NCBI GenBank assembly: GCA_039933785.1
Contig: JBDTNL010000009.1
Span: forward strand, 10,995-74,994
Origin: JBDTNL01 sp039933785
GTDB taxonomy: Bacteria > Acidobacteriota > Thermoanaerobaculia > Multivoradales > JAGPDF01
Reading direction: 5' to 3'
DNA length: 64,000 bases
Position numbers and translations under genes: made by a program. Positions 63,715-64,000 of this stretch are shown piece after piece (the first letter of the stretch is position 1; every line of letters starts with the position of its first letter). Below the pieces are notes generated by a model that searched no databases, had not been told where the DNA came from, and worked only from the letters and a program-made list of their open reading frames with translations.

Positions 63715-64000
63715 CTAGAGACAGAGTGCCTGCGGCAAGTCATCGATACCCCGACAGCCCGCTTTTTTATCGTCGCCTGAATCGGGCGTTCCCCCGCGCT
63801 GTTCGCGCCGAGGGCTGCTGGATCGTCGACGAAGACGGAAAGCGCTACCTCGATGCCTCGGGCGGCGCGATGGTGACCAGCATCGGACAGGGCTCGGAGG
63901 AGATCGCCGCCGCGATCGCCGAGCAGGCGAAGACGCTGGCGTACGTGAACGGCACGCAGTTCACCAACGCGGCCGCGGAGGATCTCGCGGCCGAGCTCGC
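63711..64000 (+). CDS. Class-III (fold type I) PLP-dependent aminotransferase, 3'-truncated by the window edge
   Basis: Only the first ~96 residues are visible and the gene runs off the right edge. The GTG at 63711 overlaps the TGA of the preceding gene, and a second GTG at 63726 is an alternative start. The translation contains SHRYPDSPLFYRR, EGCWIVDEDGKRYLDASGG (class-III aminotransferase N-terminal strand), VTSIGQGSEEI and NGTQFTNAA, the last near the substrate/PLP entrance of omega-amino-acid transaminases. Substrate unknown. It follows the AP-superfamily lipoprotein operon. Confidence 0.8.
   Translation, partial: MTRDRVPAASHRYPDSPLFYRRLNRAFPRAVRAEGCWIVDEDGKRYLDASGGAMVTSIGQGSEEIAAAIAEQAKTLAYVNGTQFTNAAAEDLAAEL

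Overview
The window looks like chromosomal DNA from a high-GC bacterium, most likely an Acidobacteriota member (Thermoanaerobaculia/Holophagae-like). This is inferred from marker families, not from any search: an ADOP-type FtsX permease paired with a PadR regulator, an Oar-like TonB-dependent receptor with an N-terminal carboxypeptidase-regulatory domain, two giant ELWxxDGT-repeat proteins, alkaline-phosphatase-superfamily/TPR lipoproteins and many Ser/Thr-kinase/TPR proteins. Genes are packed tightly, often with ATGA or GTGA overlaps. I see no insertion sequence, prophage or CRISPR, and no gene-free stretch longer than about 210 bases.

Layout. 1-4.6 kb: secreted ELWxxDGT-repeat protein (5' end outside the window), then a secreted M43 zinc protease. 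4.65-5.9 kb: tRNA-Ser(UGA), then an unusual fusion of an alkyltransferase-like (ATL) domain with an AlkD-type DNA glycosylase. 6-7.9 kb (minus): ECF sigma factor, membrane partner and PDZ protein, with a recognisable autoregulatory ECF promoter. 7.9-16.8 kb (minus): M16 peptidase, squalene/phytoene-synthase-like enzyme, FAD reductase, small lipoprotein, then an overlapping operon of M24 peptidase, YnbA-like CDP-alcohol phosphatidyltransferase, PlsC acyltransferase and CdsA.

16.9-25.9 kb (plus): an amino-acid/peptide ligase cluster (ATP-grasp, YbdK-type GCS2, small helical protein, second ATP-grasp-like protein), a TMTC-like membrane glycosyltransferase with TPRs, a receptor Ser/Thr kinase, a murein amidase and, 4 bases behind it, a MamK-family bacterial actin. 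26-29.2 kb: TPR lipoprotein and a TonB-ExbB-ExbD-ExbD energising system. 29.4-31.8 kb: a divergent membrane pyrophosphatase. 32-33.5 kb: TPR-GGDEF diguanylate cyclase.

33.5-39.4 kb (minus): SDR, PqqB-like hydrolase, malate dehydrogenase and two APC permeases. 39.6-42.6 kb: PadR plus ADOP permease. 42.6-43.8 kb (minus): DedA protein and a small membrane protein. 44-50 kb: second ELWxxDGT protein, a third APC permease and a Ycf46-like AAA ATPase. 50-54 kb: a ribbon-helix-helix regulator with an overlapping partner, divergent from an O-methyltransferase and an S9 peptidase. 54-63.7 kb: three alkaline-phosphatase-superfamily/TPR proteins around the Oar-like receptor, then the start of a class-III aminotransferase.

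The strongest candidates for new biology are the MamK-like actin beside a murein amidase, the ATP-grasp/GCS2 cluster, the ATL-AlkD fusion, the Thr-nucleophile phosphatase-superfamily trio around a TonB receptor, and the pyrophosphatase lacking its DX7KXE signature.
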